Origin: Fibrella forsythiae | GTDB lineage: Bacteria > Bacteroidota > Bacteroidia > Cytophagales > Spirosomataceae | Direction: 5' to 3' | DNA length: 64,000 bases | NCBI RefSeq assembly: GCF_017353175.1 | Contig: NZ_JAFMYW010000001.1 | Location: forward strand, 868,001 to 932,000 | Shown here: positions 52,165-60,436 of the stretch, one piece after another | Numbering within the stretch: position 1 is the stretch's first letter | Layout: each line of letters starts with the position of its first letter | Program-made: the position numbers and the translations under genes | Notes under the pieces: model-generated | The model's input: only the letters and a program-made list of their open reading frames with translations | Databases searched by the model: none | Told to the model about the DNA's origin: nothing

Positions 52165-53197
52165 GGCTGGTCAGGTTGATGGTGAGCGTGGTAACAAACA
52201 CCGGCCCTTCGCGCACCAACTGCAGTTGGTAATCGGTAAAGAGCAGTTCGAGTTGTCGGCGCAAGTTGGTCAGGCCAATGCGTTCAGTGATGGGCGCGTC
52301 GGTTGATCGGTCAATGGAGTTTCGGATCACAAATTGCAATCGGTGCTGCCTCACGGCCAACCGAATGTCCACGAACGGCAGTTGACGCGTTTCGGCAGTG
52401 CCATGCTTAAACGCATTTTCAACTAATGGCATCAGCAGCAGGGGCGGTAAGGGTTGACCGGGGTTGTCGATATCCGTTGTAAAAGTTACCCGCAGTGTGT
52501 TATCGTAACGAAGACGCTCGAGCGCGAGGTAGTTGGTGATGATCGTTACTTCTTTGTCGAGGGCCACGTGTCGGCCGCCCGTTTCGTAGAGCATGTAGCG
52601 CAGCAGCTCCGACAGCCGCAAAATAGCCTCCGGGGCCATCTCCGACTTTTCGCGCGACAGTGCATAAATGTTGTTGAGCGTGTTGAACAGAAAATGCGGG
52701 TTCGTTTGCGATTTCAGGTAGTTCAATTCGGCGGCCTGTTTCTCGATCCGAAGTTGCTGAGCCGTTTCTTTCAACTGCCTGAAATCATAGGTGTACCGGA
52801 TGATTCCGAAAAAGAACAGTGAGCCAACGCTATACCCCATCTGTGCCTTCAGGGCATCGCTATTGGTCTTATACGCCGCCAAATCGGTGTACAGCTGCAG
52901 CCTGATCCCCATCATTCGCCAGGCATTCAACCCAAACGAGCACAGGCCGATGCACACCCAGACCAGCAAAAAACCCAGCAACACACGCTTCCACGTGAGC
53001 CGGACAGCCGGTAGCAGGTGATCGTACAGCAGGTAGTTCAGGGTTGTCAGGTACGTTAGCATCCAGACGTGATTCACGGCTTTGGGCCCAACCGACGCAA
53101 CGTCATACAGCAGGTCGCCAATGACACCCAGCAGCAAAAAAGCCACTCCAATCCGGAGATACAGCCGAACCCGTTCCTGCCTGATCAACAACTTCAT
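52157..53197 (-). CDS. LytS/YehU-type sensor histidine kinase
   Basis: A 346-residue membrane kinase. Four hydrophobic segments fill residues 10-145. A short coiled coil (QLKETAQQLRIEKQAAELN) leads to the His_kinase motif with phospho-acceptor His in QTNPHFLFNTLNNIYALS. The ATP-binding domain has LLLMPLVENAFKHG and a degraded G-box ERIGLTNLRRQL. It has no separate periplasmic domain, so it probably senses a membrane-linked signal. It is cotranscribed with the LytTR regulator it overlaps. Confidence 0.92.
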   Translation of the reverse strand: MKLLIRQERVRLYLRIGVAFLLLGVIGDLLYDVASVGPKAVNHVWMLTYLTTLNYLLYDHLLPAVRLTWKRVLLGFLLVWVCIGLCSFGLNAWRMMGIRLQLYTDLAAYKTNSDALKAQMGYSVGSLFFFGIIRYTYDFRQLKETAQQLRIEKQAAELNYLKSQTNPHFLFNTLNNIYALSREKSEMAPEAILRLSELLRYMLYETGGRHVALDKEVTIITNYLALERLRYDNTLRVTFTTDIDNPGQPLPPLLLMPLVENAFKHGTAETRQLPFVDIRLAVRQHRLQFVIRNSIDRSTDAPITERIGLTNLRRQLELLFTDYQLQLVREGPVFVTTLTINLTSHV

Positions 53198-53342
53198 AGG
53201 GCGAAGTAAACACGCTTTTGGGCAAGTTCACAGGCCACGCCTGCCAACGTCAACAAACAACGAATTTGGGTCAACGAATCGGTCTGTTGCCGGTATCCGG
53301 TTGTTGGTAGACGGGCTTCGGGTGTCTGCTGATGACGCCAGT

Positions 53343-53378
53343 TTAAGCCGCTTCTCCCTACGTATTCTTGCGGCTTAA
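53343..53378. promoter_or_regulatory. Inverted repeat around a candidate promoter
   Basis: TTAAGCCGC (53,343-53,351) and GCGGCTTAA (53,370-53,378) are exact 9-bp inverted copies 18 nt apart. They flank TATTCTTG (53,363-53,370), one base from the TAnnTTTG -7 consensus. The ATG at 53,389 follows 10 nt later. It could be an operator or a small leader hairpin. Confidence 0.4.
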
Positions 53379-53388
53379 CAACTGAAAA

Positions 53389-54702
53389 ATGAAACAGATA
53401 ACACGACTTCTCGCCTTAGTCTGCGGCACCATCACGCCCCTGTTTGCCCAACTTGAACCAACCGCCGGTCAGTGGAAAACCTGGTTTATCGAATCGGGGG
53501 CTGCCCATCGTTTGCCTGCCCCGGCTCCTGTCAAACGGGAACTTGAGCAGATCGTGCTGCTGCAAAAAAAACTGACTGCCTCCACCCGGCAGGAGATCAC
53601 GTACTGGAACGCGGGTGCTCCCGGCTATCACTGGACCAACTGGATGAGCAACCTTTGGATGACCAACCCGACGCCCAATGGTCCCTTTAGCAATATGCTC
53701 CTCAACGTGGCGATCTACGACGCTACCATTGTAGCCTGGAACACCAAATTCGCCCACAAACGCCCGCGCCCCTTCTCTGCTGACAAACGAATACAGGCCT
53801 ACGGCCAGGCGCCCGACAGTCCCTCGTATCCCTGCGAACATTCGGTGGCAGCGGGCGCAGCAGCCACCATCATTGCCCATTATTTTCCGGCCATGGCCGA
53901 CTCGGCGCAACGCATGGCCAATCGCGTCATGGCGGCACGTGTGGCGGCTGGCATGGCCTTTCCGAGCGATACCCGCGCCGGGTTTGAGTTGGGAAAACGG
54001 ATTGCCGAACTTGAGCTGGCCCGCACCGCCAACTACGTACCCAGCACGCCGTGGGACGGCAAACGCCCTCAACAGGCAGGTATCTGGACAGGCGACGTAC
54101 CTATGTTCGTAACGGGTGGTTTGTGCAAACCCGTAGTCTTGAGCAGCAGCCATCAGTTTCGGCCCGGTCCCCCACCCGATTTTGCCGCCGATATGGCTGA
54201 ACTGAAGGCCTACAAGCATACAAATCGGGCCAAAGCCAACGCGTTTTTCTTCAATGGCAACTTCTCGACCGGTGACTTGCTCAACCGGAAGCTATTCGAG
54301 CATAACCTCCACCTGAACCCACCACAGGCCGCCCGACTGTATGCCGCTCACGCCATTACGATGTATGATTCGTTTGTGGCGGTTTTCGATGCGAAATACG
54401 CCTATTGGGGAATCCGCCCCGATCAATATGACCCGACGTACCGACCGCTGCTGAAAACGCCACCTTTTCCGGGTTATCCATCGGGCCACGCCGCCACAAC
54501 CGGGGCCATCTGCTATTTGCTCGCGCACTTCTTTCCGGCCGATCGTGCCGAATTTGAGCAGGTAGCCACCGATTGCGCCGAGTCACGCTTTCAGGGCGGC
54601 ATCCATTTTCGGACTGACAACGAGGTGGGGCTAACCCTCGGGAGGAACATTGCCGACGCCGTCATCAAACGTATGAGCAGCCACGGACATACGCCTTATT
54701 GA
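53389..54702 (+). CDS. Vanadium haloperoxidase/PAP2-superfamily protein with internal duplication
   Basis: A 437-residue exported protein (signal peptide ends about residue 20, PLFAQ). The C-terminal half carries the full catalytic set of the acid phosphatase/vanadium haloperoxidase superfamily: KYAYWGIRP (Lys336, Arg343), PGYPSGHA (Ser365-His367) and ESRFQGGIHF (Arg400, His406). The N-terminal half repeats the scaffold: KFAHKRPRP (120-128), SYPCEHSVAAG (146-156, Ser-Gly replaced by Cys-Glu, His kept) and FPSDTRAGFELGKRIAE, aligned with RTDNEVGLTLGRNIAD. It is periplasmic or secreted; whether it acts as phosphatase or haloperoxidase is open. Confidence 0.85.
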   Translation: MKQITRLLALVCGTITPLFAQLEPTAGQWKTWFIESGAAHRLPAPAPVKRELEQIVLLQKKLTASTRQEITYWNAGAPGYHWTNWMSNLWMTNPTPNGPFSNMLLNVAIYDATIVAWNTKFAHKRPRPFSADKRIQAYGQAPDSPSYPCEHSVAAGAAATIIAHYFPAMADSAQRMANRVMAARVAAGMAFPSDTRAGFELGKRIAELELARTANYVPSTPWDGKRPQQAGIWTGDVPMFVTGGLCKPVVLSSSHQFRPGPPPDFAADMAELKAYKHTNRAKANAFFFNGNFSTGDLLNRKLFEHNLHLNPPQAARLYAAHAITMYDSFVAVFDAKYAYWGIRPDQYDPTYRPLLKTPPFPGYPSGHAATTGAICYLLAHFFPADRAEFEQVATDCAESRFQGGIHFRTDNEVGLTLGRNIADAVIKRMSSHGHTPY

Positions 54703-54783
54703 CGAAAAGGGCGCAGCCATAAGTGAACCACGTTCGGTAGGGTGATTCAGAGTGACTGGCCACGCCAATTGCTGTAAACCCTC

Positions 54784-54870
54784 CTATCGAACGTACCCAA
54801 GCGTGCGGGGAATGGTGTAAATCTCGGTCTGGCGGCCGTCGATGTAACGGAATTTTTGTTCGTCGAAAAA
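54784..54870 (-). pseudogene. Second copy of the last 28 codons of the M24 peptidase gene
   Basis: Read on the minus strand this encodes FFDEQKFRYIDGRQTEIYTI followed by PRTLGYVR and a TAG stop. It matches the C-terminus of the intact gene at 55,571 with one amino-acid change (Gly to Glu). Over 83 nt (54,788-54,870 against 55,575-55,657) there are five mismatches. There is no start codon. It flanks the HEPN-MNT module on the side away from the intact gene, so it looks like the displaced original 3' end. Confidence 0.85.
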
Positions 54871-54880
54871 CCGTATTGAA

Positions 54881-55222
54881 CTAATCAGGTTGTTGCAGTA
54901 AGATTTCCACCTCTTCTGCCAGTAGCGGAAGGCTCTTGTTGACAACACCCCAGATGGTTGTCAGATCAACCGCGTCGTACGCATGAATCACTCTGTTTCG
55001 CAAACCAACGATTTGACGGGAATGCGTAATAGAAACAGCTTCATCCAGTTTGAGCAGTCGGCTCATGGCTTCGCCAATAATTTCTAGCTCCCGTTCAACG
55101 GCCCGCTGTACAGTCAGATTGCTAGTGAATTTTACAAAATCGCGTTCGCCATTCAGATGAAAGTCGATGTGTATGATAGCCTCCGCGATGTCGAATAAGA
55201 ACTTACGGGCTTCATCCTTCAT
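54881..55222 (-). CDS. hepT: HEPN-domain toxin, HepT-like
   Basis: A 113-residue helical protein of the HepT/DUF86 family. The motif R-x4-H-x-Y is intact as RNRVIHAY (Arg75, His80, Tyr82), the ribonuclease site and AMP-acceptor tyrosine known from characterised HepT toxins. A QRAVERELEIIGEAMSRL segment precedes it, as usual. Its start overlaps the MNT gene by 11 nt. It would be an RNase held inactive when its Tyr is adenylylated by the partner protein. Confidence 0.92.
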   Translation of the reverse strand: MKDEARKFLFDIAEAIIHIDFHLNGERDFVKFTSNLTVQRAVERELEIIGEAMSRLLKLDEAVSITHSRQIVGLRNRVIHAYDAVDLTTIWGVVNKSLPLLAEEVEILLQQPD

Positions 55223-55526
55223 AGATAACTGTCTTTGTCTGGTTCATCACTTTGATAAAGTATGGATTATGAACCGATGCTTCTGTGACCAAATCTACAG
55301 GTCGCTTCAGCAACGCTTCCATTTCCTCGGCAATAGCAAAGTAATTTTCGGCATAGACAACGGGGTCCAGCCCATCGTCAAAGGCAATCAGTAGATCTAT
55401 GTCGCTTTTGGGGCCGAACTGGTCTGTACAAACCGACCCGAAAGCGTACGCACGTTTTACCCGATTCTGCTTGAGAATCTGCGTAATAATGGGCAGGTTA
55501 CGGCTAATAATCGGTTGTAAACTCAT
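55212..55526 (-). CDS. mntA: MNT-domain nucleotidyltransferase antitoxin, MntA-like
   Basis: The ATG at 55,526 gives 104 residues; a longer reading from 55,697 would lie inside the peptidase gene and is rejected. The minimal nucleotidyltransferase motif is AYAFGSVCTDQFGPKSDIDL with Gly30-Ser31 and Asp42-x-Asp44; a third acidic residue is Asp78 in KRPVDLV. MntA transfers AMP to the Tyr of HepT and so neutralises it. It is the first gene of the two-gene module and starts 45 nt beyond the stop codon of the peptidase gene. Confidence 0.92.
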   Translation of the reverse strand: MSLQPIISRNLPIITQILKQNRVKRAYAFGSVCTDQFGPKSDIDLLIAFDDGLDPVVYAENYFAIAEEMEALLKRPVDLVTEASVHNPYFIKVMNQTKTVIYEG

Positions 55527-55570
55527 CTTTTCGTAAAACTCCCCGTACACGGGTTTTAGTTTCTTGTCCT

Positions 55571-56935
55571 TTACCGAACGTACCCAAGCGTGCGGGGAAT
55601 GGTGTAGATTTCGGTCTGGCGGCCGTCGATGTAACGGAACTTTTGCCCGTCGAAAAAGCCGTCTTCTTCCAGCATGATGCGCACCATTTTCTTCCATTCC
55701 GGAATCTCAACGGCGGCGTTCAGTTCAATGGAATAGGCCGTGTTGGCCTGCAGCGGGTAATCGCCGGGGCCGGGAACGCCTTTCTGCTGATCCCAGAGGC
55801 CAATAGTGGGACCGGCGGCGTGGCCGTGCACGCCAATCGGATGCGAATAAATGGTGCCTTTGATGCCTTCCTTCGACGCCTGGTCCAGTGCTGACAGCAA
55901 CAATTGATTACCCGATTTACCTGCCACAAACTGCTCGGTCAGGATATCCTGTAGTCGATTGCCTTTTTGAAAAGCCTTGCGAATACTTTCCGGTACGCTG
56001 GTCTCGCCGGGGCGCAGTACATACGCGTGTTGCTGCTGATCGGTGTTTAGCCGCAGGTACGTTATGCCGAAATCGACATGGAGCAGATCACCCGCCTGAA
56101 TCACTTCTTTATCAGGCCGTTTCGAGAACGTACGGAGGTGATTGAAATCGTTCGAATCAGCGCGTTGCACATCAACCGTCGGATGAAACCAGGTATCAAG
56201 GCCCAGGTTGGTAATGCGCTGCCGGAACCACCATACCACATCGTCGGTCGTGGTCACACCCGGCTGAATCACCTGCTCGGATAGCCCTTCCTGAATGATC
56301 TGGTGCGACAATCGGCAAATCATCGGGTAGAGCGCCATCTCTTTGGGGGTACGTGTCTCCAGCCAGCCAACGGCCAGTTTCTCGGCCGAAACAATGCGTT
56401 TCTGATACTCGGCGGGCAATTTCTCCAGAAATTCCGTCTGTTCCGTAACCGTCAACCCATCGGCATGGGCATAGTTGGTCGAGCGGTTCAGGCCGATCTT
56501 CTTCGGTTTGCGTTCGGCAATAATGGCCGCCAGCGCATCCCACTGATTGGGCCGCACGTCGATGTCCCAAGCTCCCTTGAGCAACGTACCTACGTCGTAG
56601 CGGGCAATGGCCAGTTTCTCTACGCCTTCTTTATCGCCACGATCAAAAAAGACCATAATGGTTCGGCGACGGGCCGATAGCCAGGTCGAGGGGAGCATCG
56701 TTTTCAGGACAGGGTCTTCATTGTACTCACGGGAGATAATCACCCACATGTCGATACCCTCACGACGCATCAGTTGGGGAAGCAGGTTCGTGAACCGGTC
56801 TTCCAATACATCGTCGATCTGTTTGGCCCGGTCGCGCTCCGACAGAACCAGCGATGGAGCCACTGGGCCAACTGACTGTGCGTATAGGGGCGGAAGTATG
56901 AAAAGGGAGATAAGGAGCAGTAGTGTTGAGCGCAT
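55571..56935 (-). CDS. Exported M24-family (Xaa-Pro aminopeptidase-like) metallopeptidase
   Basis: The ATG at 56,935 gives 454 residues with a signal peptide (cut after LYAQ, residue 20); the longer reading from 57,001 adds residues that hide it. The N-terminal creatinase-like domain precedes the pita-bread domain. That domain has metal-ligand candidates in LLHVDFG, LNTDQQQHAY, HPIGVHGHAAGP, AYSIELNAAVE and LEEDGFF, so the five-ligand set appears complete. It probably cleaves peptides with a penultimate proline. Its last 28 codons are duplicated beyond the HEPN-MNT module. The stop is TAA here and TAG in the second copy. Confidence 0.87.
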   Translation of the reverse strand: MRSTLLLLISLFILPPLYAQSVGPVAPSLVLSERDRAKQIDDVLEDRFTNLLPQLMRREGIDMWVIISREYNEDPVLKTMLPSTWLSARRRTIMVFFDRGDKEGVEKLAIARYDVGTLLKGAWDIDVRPNQWDALAAIIAERKPKKIGLNRSTNYAHADGLTVTEQTEFLEKLPAEYQKRIVSAEKLAVGWLETRTPKEMALYPMICRLSHQIIQEGLSEQVIQPGVTTTDDVVWWFRQRITNLGLDTWFHPTVDVQRADSNDFNHLRTFSKRPDKEVIQAGDLLHVDFGITYLRLNTDQQQHAYVLRPGETSVPESIRKAFQKGNRLQDILTEQFVAGKSGNQLLLSALDQASKEGIKGTIYSHPIGVHGHAAGPTIGLWDQQKGVPGPGDYPLQANTAYSIELNAAVEIPEWKKMVRIMLEEDGFFDGQKFRYIDGRQTEIYTIPRTLGYVR

Positions 56936-57198
56936 ATACGTGGGAGGAAGTACGTGCAGGCAATATAACGACGGCGAGCCGCTCCACCATACGCTGAACA
57001 AGTGCCAATGGCGATGCTATCAACTCCTTACTTGAAAGTAATCTGAAAAAGTTACCCCGTAATTTAATACGCACGTAGCTAACTCGTTCTCAGTACGATA
57101 CAGAATCAACTAAGCTGACTACAAAGGTGTCCGACTATTTGCCAGATACCAGGCATCATTGTTGATCGTTCTACGATCGAACACATAAACATCTATAC

Positions 57199-57825
57199 AT
57201 GAAAAAATCATATGGTTTAGGCTTGTTAATCGCCCTGTTCGGGATGGCCGCCTGTCAGTCAGATAACGTCCTGGATAAAGCTCAGGAGCAGACGCCCGTA
57301 GCTACGTCATCAACAAGTATCTCCAGCGAAGGAGCAACAGCTACCTCATCGGGGGTGATAACGGGAGTAGTTGAGGTGAAGTCATCTGGTGCCCGCGCGG
57401 CATCGGTAGCCCTGCAGCAGGAGATTCTGACGTACCTGAATGCAGCCCGCTCAAAGTCGTGTCTGTGTGGCAGCACCACCTACGCACCCGCTCCTGCACT
57501 GGCCCTGAATACAAAGCTGAATACAGCCTCCGATAAATTCGCGCTCGATCTGGCTACCTACAATTATTTCAGCCACACTGGTCGCGATGGTTCGCAGCCC
57601 TGGGATCGGATGACGCGCGAAGGGTACATCTGGCGCACTGCGGGCGAAAACATTGCCGCTGGATACTCAACAGCCCGGACCGTAGTAGATGGCTGGCTGA
57701 AATCGCCCGGCCACTGCGCCAACATTATGAATCCATCATTTAAAGAGGTAGGCGTCGGTTACGCCTACAGCGCTACCAGCACCTACAAGTACTACTGGGT
57801 GAACGACTTCGGCACCCAACGGTAA
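57199..57825 (+). CDS. CAP-domain (SCP/PR1-like) lipoprotein
   Basis: A 208-residue lipoprotein with lipobox MAAC (Cys19). A Ser/Thr/Ala-rich linker runs to about residue 65. The CAP domain follows: EILTYLNAARSKSCLCGS, FALDLATYNYFSHTGRDGS, AGENIAAGYSTARTVVDGWL, SPGHCANIMNPSFKEVGVGY. The CAP cavity residues (two His, two Glu) are present. Bacterial CAP proteins are secreted or surface-bound; functions vary and are mostly unknown. It ends at a strong terminator shared with the convergent pgl gene. Confidence 0.88.
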   Translation: MKKSYGLGLLIALFGMAACQSDNVLDKAQEQTPVATSSTSISSEGATATSSGVITGVVEVKSSGARAASVALQQEILTYLNAARSKSCLCGSTTYAPAPALALNTKLNTASDKFALDLATYNYFSHTGRDGSQPWDRMTREGYIWRTAGENIAAGYSTARTVVDGWLKSPGHCANIMNPSFKEVGVGYAYSATSTYKYYWVNDFGTQR

Positions 57826-57889
57826 AAAAAGGGATTTCAAGACGGAATAGTCCGAGATCTCAGACCATTCCGTCTTGAAATCCCTTTTT
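57826..57889. terminator. Bidirectional intrinsic terminator between convergent genes
   Basis: A perfect 23-bp stem (arms 57,826-57,848 and 57,867-57,889) has an 18-nt loop and A5/T5 ends that give a U-tail on both strands. The right arm overlaps the stop codon of pgl (57,888-57,890). It starts directly after the CAP stop codon. Confidence 0.92.
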
Positions 57890-58607
57890 ACAGTTTCGCA
57901 GCAGCGGCTTTATCCAGGAACCAGACAAATTCGTCGGTAGCTGGTTTGATACGCTGCGACGGGTATTTATAAGGCTGGTACTTACCGTGTAACACCTCAT
58001 GAAGCGCATCGGCCTTATTAGCTCCTGCAACCAGAAATAGCACCGCCGCAGCCTTATTCACAACGGGCGCGGTCAACGTCAGGCGGAACATATCCTGCTG
58101 AGTCAGGAAAAAGGCCTTGGTCCAGGAACGTTCCTCATTCACGACTTCGGTTCCGGGAAACAGCGAGAGCGTGTGGCCATCGTCGCCCATGCCGAGCAGC
58201 ACCAGATCGAAGGTGTGGGCGTGTCCGTCGAAGTATTTGTGTAGCAACGTATCATACGCAGCCATCGATGCTTCGGGCGGCAGATCGGTCTGCATCACGT
58301 GAATCTGGTCAGCGGGTACAGGTACATGGTCCAGCAACGTGTCGAAGGCCATCCGGGCGTTGTTCTTCTCATCGGTCAGCGGCACGAACCGCTCGTCGCC
58401 CCAGAACACATGTACGCGGCTCCAGTCGATCCGATCACGAAGGGGTGGTTTGGCCAGTAGTTCGTGCAGCGCTTTGGGCGTGCTCCCGCCCGATAAGGCA
58501 ATCGTGAATCGGTCGCGCTGCTCCAGAATAAGCTCGGCGTAGTCAGTGATCCACTCAGCCGCTTTCTGGGCCAGATCAGCGGGATTTTCGGTGACGGTGA
58601 TGGTCAT
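57888..58607 (-). CDS. pgl: 6-phosphogluconolactonase
   Basis: A 239-residue enzyme of the DevB/SOL type that hydrolyses 6-phosphogluconolactone in the pentose phosphate pathway. Visible blocks are FTIALSGGSTPKALHELLA (phosphate loop), VHVFWGDERFVPLTDEKNN, FDLVLLGMGDDGHTLSLFPG with the catalytic His, and VLFLVAGANKADAL. The upstream gene is zwf, the preceding pathway step. It is separated from it by the long-armed hairpin at 58,619-58,712 and closes with a bidirectional terminator. Confidence 0.95.
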   Translation of the reverse strand: MTITVTENPADLAQKAAEWITDYAELILEQRDRFTIALSGGSTPKALHELLAKPPLRDRIDWSRVHVFWGDERFVPLTDEKNNARMAFDTLLDHVPVPADQIHVMQTDLPPEASMAAYDTLLHKYFDGHAHTFDLVLLGMGDDGHTLSLFPGTEVVNEERSWTKAFFLTQQDMFRLTLTAPVVNKAAAVLFLVAGANKADALHEVLHGKYQPYKYPSQRIKPATDEFVWFLDKAAAAKL

Positions 58608-58618
58608 AGGGCAATTTG

Positions 58619-58712
58619 GGATTTTGGATATCGGATTTGGGATTTGCTCCGCTTTCTCAGGACCGCACTGTTAACCACGCAACGCAAATCCCAAATCCGA
58701 TATCCAAAATCC
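58619..58712. repeat. Perfect long-armed hairpin between zwf and pgl
   Basis: Arms 58,619-58,647 and 58,684-58,712 are perfectly complementary over 29 nt around a 36-nt loop. The sequence is made of GGATTTGGGATT-like units. It lies 9 nt beyond the zwf stop and 11 nt before the pgl start (reading leftward), so it must be transcribed if the two genes share a message. It resembles the palindrome at 14,749-14,858. Confidence 0.85.
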
Positions 58713-58721
58713 GACATTCGT

Positions 58722-60245
58722 TTATTCATTCATCCAGTTGAAACCGTTTTTCTCGATCATTTCGGTCGATTGGTCGGGGCCCCACGAGCCGGGCTCGTAG
58801 ATCGGCATGGAGGCTGGGTCGGTTTGGGCCGCCCACTGGTCGAGGATCGGCATAACGATCTGCCAGGCTTCGTCGACCTGATCGGCGCGCATGAACAGCG
58901 TGGCGTCACCCGCCATCACGTCGAGCAGCAGGGTTTCGTAAGCTTCAGGCTGTTGCTCCGTGAATGAGGTGTTGTAGTTGAACTCCATCTCAACCGGATC
59001 GAGCGCCAGCGTTTGACCCGGACGCTTGGCCTGAAACCGAAGCCGGATGTTCATATCCGGTTGAATACTGATGATAAGGCAATTGTGCTGCCACGACTTG
59101 GCCGCCGCACCCGGAAACGCATAATGCGGAGCCGGACGGAACTGAACCGTAATAACGGATGACTTTTCGGCCAGATGCTTACCTGTCCGCACGTAGAAGG
59201 GGGTTCCCTCCCACCGCCAATTGTCGCAGAAGAACGTAACGGCGGCAAACGTTTCGGTCATCGAGTCGGGTTTTACACCTTCTTCATCGCGATATGCGGG
59301 TGTAGGCTTTCGGGACGCCGAACCGCCATCCTTTTCACCCGCGCCATACTGACCCCGAACGGCAACCTGATCGACCTGATCGGGTGCAATACGGCGTATA
59401 GCGTGCAGCACGTCTACTTTCTTGTTCCGAATCTCGTCGGCCTCAAATGAGGTGGGTGGTTCCATTGCCACCATGCACAGCAGTTGCAGCAGGTGATTCT
59501 GAATCATGTCGCGCAGGGCACCCGACTGTTCGTAATATCCACCGCGGCCTTCGAGGCCCACTGTTTCAGCGGCCGTCAGTTGCACGTACTCCACATAATT
59601 GTGATTCCAGAGCGGCTCAAACAGCGTGTTCGCAAATCGCAGCGCCAACAGGTTCTGTACGGTCTCTTTCCCGAGGTAGTGATCAATCCGGTAGATCTGC
59701 TCCTCCGCGAAGTGACTTAGCAAGAGCGCGTTCAGTTCACGAGCACTTTGCAAATCATGGCCAAACGGTTTTTCGACCACGATACGTACCCGGCTTTTAT
59801 CGCCACAGAAATCGAGTTGGCTCAGATTTGTGGCAATGCCCGGCACAAGCTGCGGTGCTACCGACATGTAGAAAATAATGTTGGCTGGTCCGCCCCAGTC
59901 GGCTTCGCGCGCTTTGACCCGGTCGCCAATCAGGTGATAGGCCGCCGCATCGCCTCCGTCCATTTGCAGGTAGCCAACCCGGGGCGAGAATGTAGCCCAT
60001 TGATTCTCGGGGCCATTCTTACGACGAGAAAACTCGTCGATACCTTCCAGGAGACGTTCGCGGTAGCTATCGTCGGTGTAGGCTGTCCGACCAATGCCGA
60101 CTACCTCAAACTGCTCAGGCATGTAGCCATCGAGAAACAGGTTGTAGAGGGCGGGCGTGAGTTTGCGGAAGTTCAGATCGCCGCTTCCGCCGAAGATAAA
60201 GAGTAACGTTGCCGGTGGCCGCGTAGGAGTTACACTAGATGTCAT
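58722..60245 (-). CDS. zwf: Glucose-6-phosphate 1-dehydrogenase
   Basis: A 507-residue enzyme that oxidises glucose-6-phosphate with NAD(P) to the lactone, the entry step of the pentose phosphate pathway. Visible are the nucleotide-binding FGGSGDLNFRKLTPALYNL, VVEKPFGHDLQSA, and the active-site signature RIDHYLGKETVQNLLALRF. The C-terminal half (FYVRTGKHLAEKSSVITVQF) is normal. It is the first gene of a zwf-pgl pair. No transketolase, talA or gnd gene is seen nearby. Confidence 0.96.
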   Translation of the reverse strand: MTSSVTPTRPPATLLFIFGGSGDLNFRKLTPALYNLFLDGYMPEQFEVVGIGRTAYTDDSYRERLLEGIDEFSRRKNGPENQWATFSPRVGYLQMDGGDAAAYHLIGDRVKAREADWGGPANIIFYMSVAPQLVPGIATNLSQLDFCGDKSRVRIVVEKPFGHDLQSARELNALLLSHFAEEQIYRIDHYLGKETVQNLLALRFANTLFEPLWNHNYVEYVQLTAAETVGLEGRGGYYEQSGALRDMIQNHLLQLLCMVAMEPPTSFEADEIRNKKVDVLHAIRRIAPDQVDQVAVRGQYGAGEKDGGSASRKPTPAYRDEEGVKPDSMTETFAAVTFFCDNWRWEGTPFYVRTGKHLAEKSSVITVQFRPAPHYAFPGAAAKSWQHNCLIISIQPDMNIRLRFQAKRPGQTLALDPVEMEFNYNTSFTEQQPEAYETLLLDVMAGDATLFMRADQVDEAWQIVMPILDQWAAQTDPASMPIYEPGSWGPDQSTEMIEKNGFNWMNE

Positions 60246-60436
60246 GGTTGTATAGTAAAGCGGCGTTTAAGCTGACCAGGAAGTTTTGACAGAATTTACA
60301 AGATGAACAGGATTTTCGAGCTACAGTTCAGTTTACCCATGCTGCTTGCTTTTCAGACAAGTCAGAAAACAGGTCGCCTGTGCTGTGAATACTGATCAAT
60401 GCATACAGTTAAAACGCCAACCGGGGGGCAATTTGT

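Noticed and set aside
55527-55697. N-terminal extension of the MNT antitoxin
   Set aside because: It is the peptidase gene read in another frame; the MNT fold starts at the ATG at 55,526.
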